A stretch of DNA of 64,000 nt from Eggerthellaceae bacterium UBA5808 (GTDB lineage Bacteria; Actinomycetota; Coriobacteriia; Coriobacteriales; Eggerthellaceae): the NCBI GenBank assembly GCA_002417975.1, contig DIDE01000086.1, positions 26,581 to 90,580 on the forward strand. The letters are read 5' to 3'. The translations under genes were made by a program, and so were the position numbers. Each line of letters opens with the position of its first letter. Position 1 is the stretch's first letter. Of this stretch, positions 44,833 to 54,062 are shown one piece after another. Under the pieces are notes generated by a model, which was given only the letters and a program-made list of their open reading frames with translations, was not told the DNA's origin and ran no database searches.

Positions 44833-47265
44833 ATGAGAATCGCCTTATTGGGCAATCCGAATAGCGGGAAGACAACACTGTTTAACCGACTGACCGGTTC
44901 AAATCAGTATGTGGGGAATTGGCCAGGAGTAACGGTGGAAAAAAAGGAGGGAAAACTTCGTTCCAACAAGGAGATTGTGGTTACGGACTTGCCTGGTGTC
45001 TATTCGCTTTCGCCCTATACACCAGAGGAAGTTGTAACGCGTGATTATATTCTTGATGAGCATCCCGATGTGGTAATCAATATTATTGATGGAACTAATC
45101 TTGAGCGTAACCTTTATTTGGCTGATCAGGCAATCGAGATGGGTGTTCCTGTTGTTGTTGCTGTCAATATGATAGATGCCGTTCGTCGTTCGGGAGCACG
45201 GATTGATCAAGAAAAACTTTCTGGTACCTTGGGATGCCCGGTTTGCATGATCTCCGCTCTTAAAGGCGAAGGTGTAGACGAGCTCGTCAAACAGGCAACG
45301 AATGGTGCGCAAGCGGTGTCTTCGAGTCGGACTCATTTTGCACCCGAAATCGAGCAAACGCTTTCGCTAATTGGAGATGAAGCGCTTGCCGATATTTCTC
45401 AAGCACAAAAACGTTGGTACGCGATTAAGCTATTCGAAGGTGATACTAAAGTAGAGCAGCGACTTCATTTAGATCCGACGTTATGCGCTCGTATCTCATC
45501 GTCGAGGGCCTCGTGTGAGCGAGCGCTTGACGATGAGAGCGAAAGTCTGATAACGATGGGCCGCTACGATCGCATCGAACAGATAATCGAGCATTGCACA
45601 TCGCAGGACAAGAAAAAGAGCATGTCAACGTCGGATAAGATCGACCGTGTGGTGACGAGCCGCGCTCTTGGCTTGCCTATTTTTGCGTTGGTAATGTTCC
45701 TGGTCTATTTTCTTTCGGTTACAACGGTTGGACAGTGGGCAACAGACTGGATGAATGATGGTGTGTTTGGTGATGGCTGGTTTATTTCAGGTGATGCCGA
45801 AGGGTATGAGGACGCATCGAGCGATTTTACGTCGGCTGAAGGAATAACTGAGGCTTTTGAAGAAGCTGGTGTGAGCGCTGACATTGATCCAGAGTCAGAA
45901 TCGTTTGTCGAAGATATGGACGCACAAGGGATAACGGGTATTTATAACGATTACGATGAGGATTCAGGCGAAGAAGAGGACGTCATTGTTGATGGCGCTG
46001 CCTTTGAAGACGCACAAGAAACTGTCGATGCTGGGGAACCTAATCCTGCTGATTATGGCGTGTGGGTTGCTGGTATTCCGACGCTTCTTGCTGGCTGGCT
46101 TGCATCGATTGATTGTATAGATTGGCTGCAGGATCTTCTTCTAAACGGTATCGTTGCTGGTGTTGGTGCAGTCATTGGGTTTATTCCGCAATTGCTTGTA
46201 TTGTTCCTTTTGCTTGCTGTACTTGAATCATGTGGCTATATGTCTCGTATTGCGTTCGTCCTTGACCGTGTGTTCCGGCGCTTTGGCCTATCAGGAAAGT
46301 CATTTGTTCCTATTCTCATTGGGACAGGATGTGGCGTCCCAGGAATTATGGCTTCGCGTACGATCGAAGACGACAAGGATCGTCGTATGACGGTTATGAC
46401 GACGACGTTTATTCCGTGCTCGGCAAAGCTCCCTATCATTGCGTTGCTTGCCGGTGCGGTATTTGGAGGAGCATGGTGGGTTGCACCGAGCGCATACTTT
46501 ATTGGTATCGCAGCTATTCTTTGCTCGGGAATCATTCTAAAAAAGACGAAGTTATTTGCAGGCGATTCGTCGCCATTCGTTATGGAATTGCCTGCATATC
46601 ACATGCCAATGCCAAGCGTAGTATTGCGCAGCATGTTGGAGCGCGCCTCATCGTTTGTTAAAAAAGCAGGTACGGTTATTCTGCTTGCTACCGTTGTCGT
46701 TTGGCTTGTCTCGACGTATGGCGTGGTCGACGGAATCCTTGTTACCGTCGAAGACAACGATCAATCGATGCTTGCTGCTATAGCTGGAGCGATTGCTTGG
46801 ATCTTTGCCCCACTTGGTTGGGACCAATGGCAGGCTGTTGCCGCAACGGTAACGGGGCTTATTGCTAAAGAAAATGTTGTTGGAACTTTTGGCATCGTCT
46901 ATGCCGGAGATGCTGGATGGTATGCAAACTTACAAGCTGCGTTTTTGCCGGCCGCTGCGTTCTCTTTGCTGGTATTCAACTTGCTGTGTGCTCCTTGTGT
47001 GGCAGCGATGGGCGCTATTCGACGTGAGATGCACGACACGCGGTGGTTCTGGACGGCGATAGGGTATCAATGTGGCGTTGCATATGTGTCGGCGCTAATC
47101 GTGTATCAGATTGGCGGACTCTTTACGGGAGAAACAGCTCTTGGAGCTGGAACATTAGTTGCTGCTCTCTTGATTGCCTTGTTCCTGTTTGCGCTATTTC
47201 GTCCTAAACCTTCAACGCAGGCTTCGGTGCTATCAGTTAAAAAGGCGAAAGGAGAATGTGCATAA
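44833..47265 (+). CDS. feoB: Ferrous iron transporter FeoB with acidic loop insertion
   Basis: 810 residues from ATG 44833 (AAAGGA upstream; the frame to 44773 has no support). The N-terminal G domain has G1 GNPNSGKTT, G3 DLPGVYSL, G4 NMID and G5 SALKGEG, followed by the GDI helices. The membrane part contains GTGCGVPGIMASRTIEDDKDRR (shorter core GCGVPGIMA) and the two Gate regions. Between membrane helices 1 and 2 lies an unusual, about 100-residue segment (about 305-410) rich in Asp, Glu and Ser (DEDSGEEEDVIVDG), predicted outside the cell. Operon: feoA-feoA-feoB-Cys-rich protein, regulated by the divergent DtxR protein. Confidence 0.95.
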   Translation: MRIALLGNPNSGKTTLFNRLTGSNQYVGNWPGVTVEKKEGKLRSNKEIVVTDLPGVYSLSPYTPEEVVTRDYILDEHPDVVINIIDGTNLERNLYLADQAIEMGVPVVVAVNMIDAVRRSGARIDQEKLSGTLGCPVCMISALKGEGVDELVKQATNGAQAVSSSRTHFAPEIEQTLSLIGDEALADISQAQKRWYAIKLFEGDTKVEQRLHLDPTLCARISSSRASCERALDDESESLITMGRYDRIEQIIEHCTSQDKKKSMSTSDKIDRVVTSRALGLPIFALVMFLVYFLSVTTVGQWATDWMNDGVFGDGWFISGDAEGYEDASSDFTSAEGITEAFEEAGVSADIDPESESFVEDMDAQGITGIYNDYDEDSGEEEDVIVDGAAFEDAQETVDAGEPNPADYGVWVAGIPTLLAGWLASIDCIDWLQDLLLNGIVAGVGAVIGFIPQLLVLFLLLAVLESCGYMSRIAFVLDRVFRRFGLSGKSFVPILIGTGCGVPGIMASRTIEDDKDRRMTVMTTTFIPCSAKLPIIALLAGAVFGGAWWVAPSAYFIGIAAILCSGIILKKTKLFAGDSSPFVMELPAYHMPMPSVVLRSMLERASSFVKKAGTVILLATVVVWLVSTYGVVDGILVTVEDNDQSMLAAIAGAIAWIFAPLGWDQWQAVAATVTGLIAKENVVGTFGIVYAGDAGWYANLQAAFLPAAAFSLLVFNLLCAPCVAAMGAIRREMHDTRWFWTAIGYQCGVAYVSALIVYQIGGLFTGETALGAGTLVAALLIALFLFALFRPKPSTQASVLSVKKAKGECA

Positions 47266-47463
47266 ATGGGTACGATTATTGTAGCGATACTTGTTTTACT
47301 TGCGGTTGTGGGCGCTATTAAATATCTCATTAAGCAAAAAGCTTTAGGTGGATGTGCAGGCTGCTCGGGATGTTCACATTCTTGCCAAAGCTGCGAAAGC
47401 ACAAAGCACATGGATGAACTATGCGACACTATGATGCACTCACATGATAAAAGAAATGCGTAG
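47266..47463 (+). CDS. FeoB-associated Cys-rich membrane protein
   Basis: 65 residues, ATG directly after the feoB stop. One N-terminal membrane helix (about 3-20, IIVAILVLLAVVGAIKYLI), then GGCAGCSGCSHSCQSC with five cysteines and a His/Met-rich tail. This is the typical small protein at the end of feo operons in anaerobes, thought to act as a metal or cluster-binding partner of FeoB. Confidence 0.9.
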   Translation: MGTIIVAILVLLAVVGAIKYLIKQKALGGCAGCSGCSHSCQSCESTKHMDELCDTMMHSHDKRNA

Positions 47464-47563
47464 ATATAGCTTGACCTGAACGCCGCGCCCAATCGATCAT
47501 GCGCAATGATTCGCAACATGTTATCATGCGTTGTCAGAAGACAATAGGGCGAAGGAGCCATGG

Positions 47564-50155
47564 TTGGACGAGGTGAACGGGCATATACGTGAGCATATGA
47601 CGCTTCGTGAGAAGTGCCGTATGCTCGCTGGCGCTGATGGTTGGCGAGGCGTCGGCTGTGAACGCCTTGGCATAGCGCCGCTAGTTTTTGCCGATGGTCC
47701 TCATGGTCTGCGCAAACAGACGACGGGTGCGGATTGCCTGGGGTTTGGATCGAGCATCCCTGGAACGTGTTTTCCTACAGCGAGTGCGGTTGCTTGCTCG
47801 TTTGACCGCCAGTTACTCTATGAAATAGGATGCGCGTTGGGTGAAGAGTGTCGAGCCGAAGATGTCTCGGTACTTCTTGGACCTGGTGTCAATATGAAGC
47901 GATCTCCGCTATGTGGTAGAAACTTTGAATATTTGAGCGAGGATCCCTACCTTGCAGGTCATCTTGCAGCTGCTGATATCGCGGGCATTCAGAGTAAGGG
48001 TGTCGGCTGTGCACTTAAACACTTTATGGGCAATTCTCAGGAAAAAGCTCGTATGAGCAGTGATTCGGTCATCGACGAGCGCACGATGCGCGAGATCTAT
48101 CTTCGTGCATTCGAAATTGCGGTGAAAAAAAGCCAACCGTGGTTTGTCATGACGGCATACAATCGCGTCAATGGCGTGTACTGTTCCCAAAATGCTCCTC
48201 TTATTCGAGACATTTTACGTAATGAATGGGGCTTTGACGGAGCGACTGTTACCGATTGGGAAGCGCTCAGTGGCATACTTGATAGTTTGCCTGCGGGGCT
48301 TGATTTGGTGATGCCTGGGCCACGGCCTGATTACACCGATTCGATTTATGTGGCTGTTCAACATCATGTTATAACGCAGTGCGAACTCGATGAGGCAGTG
48401 GGACATCTGCTTGCGGTCAGCAATCGTCGTGACCAGGGGCTCAAGAGTTCGGTGGCGTGTGACTATGATGCTCACCTTCGTCTTGCACAGCGCGCTGCAT
48501 GTGAGTCGTCTGTTCTGCTCGAAAATGATGGAGTTCTGCCGCTTGATCGGTCAGATAGTGTTGCGATTATCGGATCATTTGCTCTAACGCCGCGCTATCA
48601 AGGGACGGGGTCTTCGCGTATTAATCCTCGTGACCTTGATTGTTTCTATGATGCATTCATGGATGATTATGAGCATGGATCGGTGCTGTATGCGTCTGGC
48701 TACGATGCTCATACGGGTACGACGACCGATCACCAGATGGAAGTTGCCTGCGATTGTGCGCGTCAATGTGCCACAGTTGTTTTGTTTGCTGGTTTGCCTG
48801 ATGGGTATGAATCGGAGGGGTTTGATCGAAGAACCCTTCGGCTGCCTCCTGATCTCGAAAAGCTCATATCGGCTGTTTGTGCGGTTAACAAGCGCGTTGT
48901 GGTGGTTCTTCAAGGCGGAGCACCAATCGAAATGTCGTGGCGCGATAAGCCTGCTGCGATTCTTATGATGTATCTTGCGGGCGCGCGTAATGGTCATGCG
49001 GCGGCAGATTTGTTGACGGGGCGTGTATCGCCGAGTGGGAAATTGGCTGAAACGTGGCCTCTTTCTTTACAGGATACGCCGACGGCAGGTAGGTTCCCTT
49101 CGACTGAACGAGAGATCCTGTATACCGAGGGACCCTATATTGGATATCGCTACTACGATACGGCTCATATTCCTGTTGCGTATCCGTTTGGATTCGGACG
49201 GTCGTATACGAGCTTCTCCTATGCTGACCTTGCCATTAAAGGTGATGGTACGAATGCGGTGGGTGTGAGTGCGAAGAGCACTGATGCGGCTAGCAATCAA
49301 ACCGAATCAGCTGTATCAGCTGGGGAAGTCTCTGTACAAGGTGAGGAGTATAAAGGATCCGATCGATCAGTTGATGGTCCCATCGTCATGCGTGTATCAT
49401 GCTCTATTGCAAATACAGGGATTGTTGCCGGAGATGAAATCGTGCAGCTCTACGTCGCGCCTCGATGCGGAGGTGTATTCCGCGAAGAACAGACACTTCA
49501 AGGATTTGAGCGCGTGCATCTTGAGGCAGAGCAGTCAAAGACGATCTCGTTCAATCTTACCCGCCGATCGTTTGCACACTATGATGTCGATCGAAAAGCA
49601 TGGTGCGTGGAACAAGGTCCTTATGAAATACGAGTAGCAGCATCGAGTCGTGATATTCGTTTGCGTACATCGGTCGATATTTCTGGTGATTCGATACGTG
49701 CTGATCATATGCCCGATTGCTATCACCATCCGTTTAAAGGGTGTTTTGAAAACAAGGATGCTGCATCGAGTTTTGCTCTGTTATATCGGCGCGCGTTTCC
49801 GCGCTTGATACCTACGCGTCCATTTACTATGGATTCAACGTTGTCACAAACGCGTGAAACTGTTTTAGGCAAAATTTGTTTGCCGATCGTAGGGCGCCTT
49901 CTTACTGATGCAGTGGGCGGTGATGGAAAAGCCCAGAGTGTCTTTGGCGAAATGATCAATGATATGCCGATACGTTCAGTCCATATGAGGGGTTGGAGAA
50001 TGTCCTCCATACAGATTGGTGTCGACTTTCTTAATCACTATTTTTGCAGAGGCGTGTTGCTATGGCATGAACGGAACAAGATTGCAAAGCAACGCCAGAG
50101 CAATCAAGATAACGGCGAAGCAAGCGAAGCGGCAAACAATATAACGTCGAAGTAG
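47564..50155 (+). CDS. Glycoside hydrolase family 3 beta-glucosidase-like
   Basis: 863 residues if started at TTG 47564, six bases after GAAGGAG; the frame also extends to TTG 47531. GH3 N-terminal barrel: LVFADGPHGLRKQ, LLGPGVNMKRSPLCGRNFEYLSED (shorter core GPGVNMKRSPLCGRNFE), KHFMGNSQE, and GATVTDWEAL with the nucleophile Asp at about residue 230. The C-terminal GH3 sandwich (ESSVLLENDGVLPL, LAGARNGHAAADLLTGRVSP) and an FnIII-like domain follow, with a polar insertion near 570-610. No signal peptide, so it acts on imported beta-glucosides or similar. The last ~18 codons pass into a degenerate repeat tract that continues downstream. Confidence 0.9.
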   Translation: MDEVNGHIREHMTLREKCRMLAGADGWRGVGCERLGIAPLVFADGPHGLRKQTTGADCLGFGSSIPGTCFPTASAVACSFDRQLLYEIGCALGEECRAEDVSVLLGPGVNMKRSPLCGRNFEYLSEDPYLAGHLAAADIAGIQSKGVGCALKHFMGNSQEKARMSSDSVIDERTMREIYLRAFEIAVKKSQPWFVMTAYNRVNGVYCSQNAPLIRDILRNEWGFDGATVTDWEALSGILDSLPAGLDLVMPGPRPDYTDSIYVAVQHHVITQCELDEAVGHLLAVSNRRDQGLKSSVACDYDAHLRLAQRAACESSVLLENDGVLPLDRSDSVAIIGSFALTPRYQGTGSSRINPRDLDCFYDAFMDDYEHGSVLYASGYDAHTGTTTDHQMEVACDCARQCATVVLFAGLPDGYESEGFDRRTLRLPPDLEKLISAVCAVNKRVVVVLQGGAPIEMSWRDKPAAILMMYLAGARNGHAAADLLTGRVSPSGKLAETWPLSLQDTPTAGRFPSTEREILYTEGPYIGYRYYDTAHIPVAYPFGFGRSYTSFSYADLAIKGDGTNAVGVSAKSTDAASNQTESAVSAGEVSVQGEEYKGSDRSVDGPIVMRVSCSIANTGIVAGDEIVQLYVAPRCGGVFREEQTLQGFERVHLEAEQSKTISFNLTRRSFAHYDVDRKAWCVEQGPYEIRVAASSRDIRLRTSVDISGDSIRADHMPDCYHHPFKGCFENKDAASSFALLYRRAFPRLIPTRPFTMDSTLSQTRETVLGKICLPIVGRLLTDAVGGDGKAQSVFGEMINDMPIRSVHMRGWRMSSIQIGVDFLNHYFCRGVLLWHERNKIAKQRQSNQDNGEASEAANNITSK

Positions 50156-50265
50156 TCAAAGTGGCGCCGAAACAAACAGACTAAGCGAGTAACGTTGAAT
50201 TAGACGAAGCAACGTCGACGTAAACGGAGTGACCTTGAAGTAAATAGAGCGACCTCGAGATAAGC
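50143..50265. repeat. Degenerate 20-21-bp tandem repeats
   Basis: Units start at 50143, 50191, 50211, 50232 and 50252, of the type AACGTCGACGTAAACGGAGT, weakly conserved. Similar-looking sequence already begins in the last codons of the GH3 gene (GGCGAAGC, AGCGAAGC). The unit length is not a multiple of three and it lies between genes. Confidence 0.65.
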
Positions 50266-50270
50266 AATAT

Positions 50271-50633
50271 TTAGCTGCGCGTAAGATGAATGGCAAACCC
50301 AGCAATTTCTTTTTTGAGATAAATCAAAAAGGTGGAACCATCGGGATTAAGCATTCGGGACGATTCGTCCAACTCATAGCCGCGCGATGTAAAGAACGCT
50401 TCTGCGGCATTCATGTCATCAACATGAAGCGCAATGTGTCCATGAGTTCCTCGGCCTTGGTTATTCATAACTTCGACAAGCGTTCCAGCGAACGACGATT
50501 TAGGTGTTTCGGTGCGACCAAGGTTTAACAGATCGCAGAATTGCTGGGCAATTTGTTGAGCGTCATCGGCGTCCTGCGCATTGATACCTACATGCGATAG
50601 ACGTAGACCGAACGAACTTGTGTCGGTATCCAT
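50271..50633 (-). CDS. VOC-superfamily (glyoxalase-like) protein
   Basis: 120 residues with a beta-alpha-beta-beta-beta VOC fold: RLSHVGINAQDADDAQQIA at the start and THGHIALHVDDMNAAEAFF in the middle, ending with MLNPDGSTFLIYLKKEIAGF. A single VOC unit pair, so probably a dimeric metal enzyme or binding protein; substrate unknown. The ribosome site is AAAGGA nine bases before ATG. The gene ends next to the degenerate repeats. Confidence 0.85.
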   Translation of the reverse strand: MDTDTSSFGLRLSHVGINAQDADDAQQIAQQFCDLLNLGRTETPKSSFAGTLVEVMNNQGRGTHGHIALHVDDMNAAEAFFTSRGYELDESSRMLNPDGSTFLIYLKKEIAGFAIHLTRS

Positions 50634-51002
50634 GGGATTGCATCCTTTCTTGGGCTATAGCTTCTGCTGCGATGTGTCACAAGGAAATCGCAGTATTTCA
50701 GCATAGTTATTACTTTAGCAGTACCCTGTTGTATTTTTATGAGCGCTTGATCGAGACGCTCATTTCTGATGGCATCATACCATGTGAGTTACGAATGAAT
50801 ATATACTATGTCATAGGTATATGTTTGCAATGAACGTCAGTCAACGAGGGATGCTGTAACGTTTGCTGTTCATTGGATAGTACAGATGTGCAGAAGGCAC
50901 GCGCGATAGTTTACGTGATCATCGCGATTGATGTAGCTATTGGAGACAAAGGTCGTCTGATTTAACAGTGGATATGCGTTATGCGCAGAGGGAAGTGGCG
51001 AG
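50634..51002. other. Divergent intergenic region, VOC and PlsY-like genes
   Basis: 369 bases without a credible gene. It contains ATGAGCG/CGCTCAT and an imperfect palindrome around 50800-50822 (ATATACTATG and CATAGGTATAT), possibly an operator. No repeat tract like those nearby. Confidence 0.4.
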
Positions 51003-51617
51003 ATGATACTTGAACGAATAGCGTGCATTATTATCGGCTACGCATGGGGAAACATACTAACGGCCGATCTTGTTGCTCGTCATCAGCTGCATGCTTCGGC
51101 GTTTGATATTGGGACGCATAATCCAGGCATGGCCAACATTGGGCATCTGCTTGGCGTACGATGGGCACTTGTTGTTCTTGCGGGCGATATTGGCAAGACT
51201 GCTGCTGCGTGCGTGATTTCTTGGTTGCTGTTTGCTCCTGCGCTCGGGAATCTTGCTGTATTGTATGCGGGTTGTGGAGCGGTGATCGGGCATAATCTTC
51301 CGTGCTGGCATCATGCACGTGGGGGCAAAGGCGTAACGGTGACGTGTGTAACGATCGTGCTATTTGATCCCCTAATTGGTCTTATCTCGCTGGTACTAGG
51401 CCTTATTGCCGTTTGTGCGAGTCACTATCTTTGCGTGGGGGCAATTGTCATTCCTGTATGCTTTCTTATTGGTGAATGCTGGGTACATGCATCGCCCGAA
51501 ACGCTGGCGCTCTGTGCCTTCTTGCTCCTTATGATGATACTTCGCCATGGTGGCGCGGTGTATCGAGCATATAAAGGCACAGAGCCAAAAACTAATCTAG
51601 GGGTTCATCGATCCTAA
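51003..51617 (+). CDS. plsY: PlsY-like glycerol-3-phosphate acyltransferase, divergent
   Basis: 204 residues with about five membrane helices. Motifs of PlsY are recognisable: FDIGTHNPGMANIGHLLG in place of the usual GSGN.GATN, GDIGKTAAA in place of D..KG, and IGHNLPCWHHARGGKGVTVT for GH.FP...FKGGKG. PlsY moves acyl from acyl-phosphate to glycerol-3-phosphate in membrane phospholipid synthesis. The first motif and cysteine-rich loops differ from typical PlsY, so this may be a paralogue with another acceptor. Ribosome site AGAGGGAAG; no partner gene adjacent. Confidence 0.78.
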   Translation: MILERIACIIIGYAWGNILTADLVARHQLHASAFDIGTHNPGMANIGHLLGVRWALVVLAGDIGKTAAACVISWLLFAPALGNLAVLYAGCGAVIGHNLPCWHHARGGKGVTVTCVTIVLFDPLIGLISLVLGLIAVCASHYLCVGAIVIPVCFLIGECWVHASPETLALCAFLLLMMILRHGGAVYRAYKGTEPKTNLGVHRS

Positions 51618-51620
51618 TAG

Positions 51621-52337
51621 CTATTTGTTTTCGGGAGCTTTCTGATTCCCTGATGACTCATGTGATGCAGCTGCTGACGTCTCATGCGATGTGCCTGCTG
51701 ATGATTTATGCGATGCAGATGCTGACATATCATGCAGTGCAGGTGTTGATGTGCCGGGAGCGGTGTGCGATTCTTCTTTATCATCGCCAATGCCGTTTGC
51801 GCGCAGAGCGTGCAGCAGGGGCATTCCGAGTGCGTAGATAACTATGGACTCGCCAATTCCTGTGGCGATTGCGCCAAAGAGGTACATCAATGGATACACG
51901 CCGTCGAGTGAGATTGTTGTAAACGGGATGGTGTAATAGCCCATTCCCTGTAGCAAAATTGGTAAATATGCTGGGACAATCAATGCATTAGTAAGAACAA
52001 ATCCAAAGAGTGCAAGGGCAGGACGTGCGCGAAAGTGACGGCACCAGAGTGCACCGAGAAGCGTTGCAAGACTGCCAAAAATGACATCGAGCATGCCGAG
52101 TGCTCCAGAACCGCTGATGGCGACATTGATAAGATTTGCGATAATGCATCCGATCGTCAATCCTGGTACCGCAGGCGCCGAAAGTACGGCAAAGACACAG
52201 ACTGCTTCCGAGAGGCGGAATTGAATCGGCCCCCAAGCGAGTCCCTGCAGTACCAAAAGGCACAGCAGCGTTGTTGCGGCGTAGATGGCGGCAATAATTC
52301 CCGCCCGCGCGACATAGTTCGATTGTTTCTTGATCAT
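51621..52337 (-). CDS. queT: QueT-family queuosine-precursor transporter
   Basis: 238 residues. Residues 1-170 hold five to six membrane helices with GIIAAIYAATTLLCLL, GPIQFRLSEAVCVFAVLSA (family-defining IQ.R.SE segment) and FGSLATLLGALW. QueT is the substrate-binding component of an energy-coupling transporter for queuosine precursors in many Gram-positives. The C-terminal 55 residues are a Ser/Ala/His-rich tail made from 24-bp DNA repeats, outside the family. Strong AAGGAG site; a structured leader lies upstream. Convergent with plsY, three bases apart. Confidence 0.88.
   Translation of the reverse strand: MIKKQSNYVARAGIIAAIYAATTLLCLLVLQGLAWGPIQFRLSEAVCVFAVLSAPAVPGLTIGCIIANLINVAISGSGALGMLDVIFGSLATLLGALWCRHFRARPALALFGFVLTNALIVPAYLPILLQGMGYYTIPFTTISLDGVYPLMYLFGAIATGIGESIVIYALGMPLLHALRANGIGDDKEESHTAPGTSTPALHDMSASASHKSSAGTSHETSAAASHESSGNQKAPENK
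51651..51746. repeat. 24-bp tandem repeat in the queT tail
   Basis: Four units with exact 24-base period: 51651-51674, 51675-51698, 51699-51722 and 51723-51746, sharing TGATG/TGACG at one end and ATGCGATG in the middle. It encodes repeated SA..SH.S/T octapeptides on the minus strand. Confidence 0.85.
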
Positions 52338-52440
52338 GGTAGTACTCCTTCCACATGGCGAATGTGTGCCATGGGTATGGGCAACATATAGATATGCTCA
52401 TACAGGGCCCAACGATGTACGAGCGCTTGAGAGTATAGCA
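52338..52440 (-). promoter_or_regulatory. Candidate structured leader of queT
   Basis: Read leftwards, a TATACT box (52433-52438) is followed by a TGGGC/GCCCA stem and a CATGGC/GCCATG hairpin that ends just before the AAGGAG ribosome site. QueT genes are often controlled by preQ1 riboswitches, but I could not match any of the three preQ1 classes. Confidence 0.25.
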
Positions 52441-52769
52441 TGATGTCGTGATAATGCTGTTGGGCGATTGTAGTGTTGCTGCTTATAGGATGCTTTCGTG
52501 AAAGTGCATCATTGCTGTCTATGGCATCTTCTATAACAGGTGCGGCTTTGATAGGTAAGCCTTGCTTGTTACTATTGCTTGTTATGCGTATCAGTAGCGA
52601 GCGTAACCTATTAGCATCTTTGTCGTACATGTCATCGTTGTCGTTATGCTATTCGTATCGTGAGGGGGTATACGGCTTTGACGCATTTCTCTCGTCTGCG
52701 TATGCTGAGAAGGACATAAAACGGTATACATAATCAGACATGTAGGTCTAGCAATAGGGAAGAGTGGGT
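52338..52769. other. Divergent intergenic region, queT and nfo
   Basis: 432 bases. The left 100 bases hold the queT leader. A 98-codon leftward frame (52334-52630) ends in ATGA overlap with queT but has no ribosome site or known similarity, so it is left out. A short hydrophobic plus-strand frame (52473-52733) is also unsupported. Confidence 0.4.
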
Positions 52770-53681
52770 ATGGGCCAGTCGAATCAACAACCAGAATGCA
52801 ACGCTGCACAGGATGATGGGCAGCTTTTACAAGCACAGACGCTTACGATTGGCTGTCATCTTTCGAGCGCAAAAGGCTATACCGCTATGGCTCGTACAGC
52901 GGTTGGCATTGGAGCTAATACATTTCAGTTCTTCACGCGTAATCCGCGTGGTGGCAAGGCGAAAGCACTTGATCCTAAAGACCTTGAGCAGTTCCATACC
53001 TATGCTGCAGATCATGGGATTACGCGCATACTTGCACATGCTCCCTATACGCTCAACGCAGCAGGCGCATCGGATAAAGTTCGCAATTTTGCTCAGGCAA
53101 CGTTCGAAGATGATTTGTGCCGCATGGATCAGGCGACGCCGCATCAAATGTACAACTTTCATCCAGGATGTCACGTCAAACAGGGGGCAGAGGTTGGCAT
53201 AGATCGTATCGTGGAGATCGTAAATCGAGTCGTACATGAGGATCAAACGACGATGGTACTCCTCGAAACAATGGCTGGTAAAGGAACGGAAGTTGGGCGC
53301 TCGTTCGAAGAGATTGCCCAGATTATCGATCGTATACAACTATCAGATCATATTGGTGTTTGTCTAGATACGTGTCATGTATGGGATGCTGGATATGATA
53401 TTGTGAACGATCTCGATGGCGTGCTCGATGCGTTTGATCGGACCATTGGTCTTGACCGTCTACATGCGATTCATCTTAACGACAGCCTCAATCCACGTGG
53501 TTCTCATAAGGATCGTCATGCGTGCATCGGCGAGGGAACTATTGGATTTGATGCGCTTTCGGCGGTTACCCGGCATCCTCGTCTTCGCTCGCTGCCGTTT
53601 TACCTTGAGACGCCGAATGACCTTGACGGATATGCTCAAGAAATCGCTCGGCTACGTGCAGCTTGGGATAACGCATTATAG
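52770..53681 (+). CDS. nfo: Endonuclease IV (AP endonuclease)
   Basis: 303 residues from ATG 52770 (GGGAAGAG upstream; GTG 52764 also possible). The zinc-enzyme motifs are all present: [57 protein letters not shown] and HLNDS...[13 protein letters not shown]. It cuts abasic sites in base-excision repair. An N-terminal extension of about 22 polar residues is specific to this protein. Single gene. Confidence 0.95.
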   Translation: MGQSNQQPECNAAQDDGQLLQAQTLTIGCHLSSAKGYTAMARTAVGIGANTFQFFTRNPRGGKAKALDPKDLEQFHTYAADHGITRILAHAPYTLNAAGASDKVRNFAQATFEDDLCRMDQATPHQMYNFHPGCHVKQGAEVGIDRIVEIVNRVVHEDQTTMVLLETMAGKGTEVGRSFEEIAQIIDRIQLSDHIGVCLDTCHVWDAGYDIVNDLDGVLDAFDRTIGLDRLHAIHLNDSLNPRGSHKDRHACIGEGTIGFDALSAVTRHPRLRSLPFYLETPNDLDGYAQEIARLRAAWDNAL

Positions 53682-54062
53682 GAGTGAAGGCCGAACGGCA
53701 CTCAACGCAGTAATAGGAATAATGGAACGGTACTGTGTGTGGTAGTGGAAACAATGGAACAGTGCCGATAAGGTAAGCACAATCTTTAGGGAGACAAAAC
53801 CTGTTAGCTAGCGCAGAATAGCATCACTGATAAGTTCTTGCTTGTTCTGCATGCGAGCGCGCTACACTAAGTACAGAGAGAGCCACATTACGTATAAAGT
53901 TGCATTGAACATAAAGCTACATTGCCTATAGAATTACATTGAATACAGCGATACATTGCATAAAGCTACATTGATTGCAGATACAGTGAGCATCCTTATA
54001 TCTGCAAAACTTACTATGCATTACTTATAGTTCAAGTTTCATGTCAAGAAAGGATGATGACG
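53682..54062. other. Repeat-bearing intergenic region, nfo and moeA-like
   Basis: 381 bases without a gene. The middle holds 15-17-bp repeats (53879-53991). The right end has AAAGGA before the moeA-like start. No terminator hairpin seen after nfo. Confidence 0.5.
53879..53991. repeat. Degenerate 15-17-bp tandem repeats
   Basis: Seven consecutive units ending near 53893, 53910, 53927, 53944, 53959, 53976 and 53991, most of the form ATAAAGCTACATTGATT. Core ACATTG is kept in six of seven. Intergenic; unit not a multiple of three. Confidence 0.82.

Noticed and set aside
52334..52630. 98-codon minus-strand frame ending in ATGA overlap with queT
   Set aside because: Attractive coupling, but no ribosome site, no similarity, and the leader structure explains the region as well.
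53879..53991. CRISPR array
   Set aside because: Units are degenerate with no unique spacers between them and no cas gene in the window.
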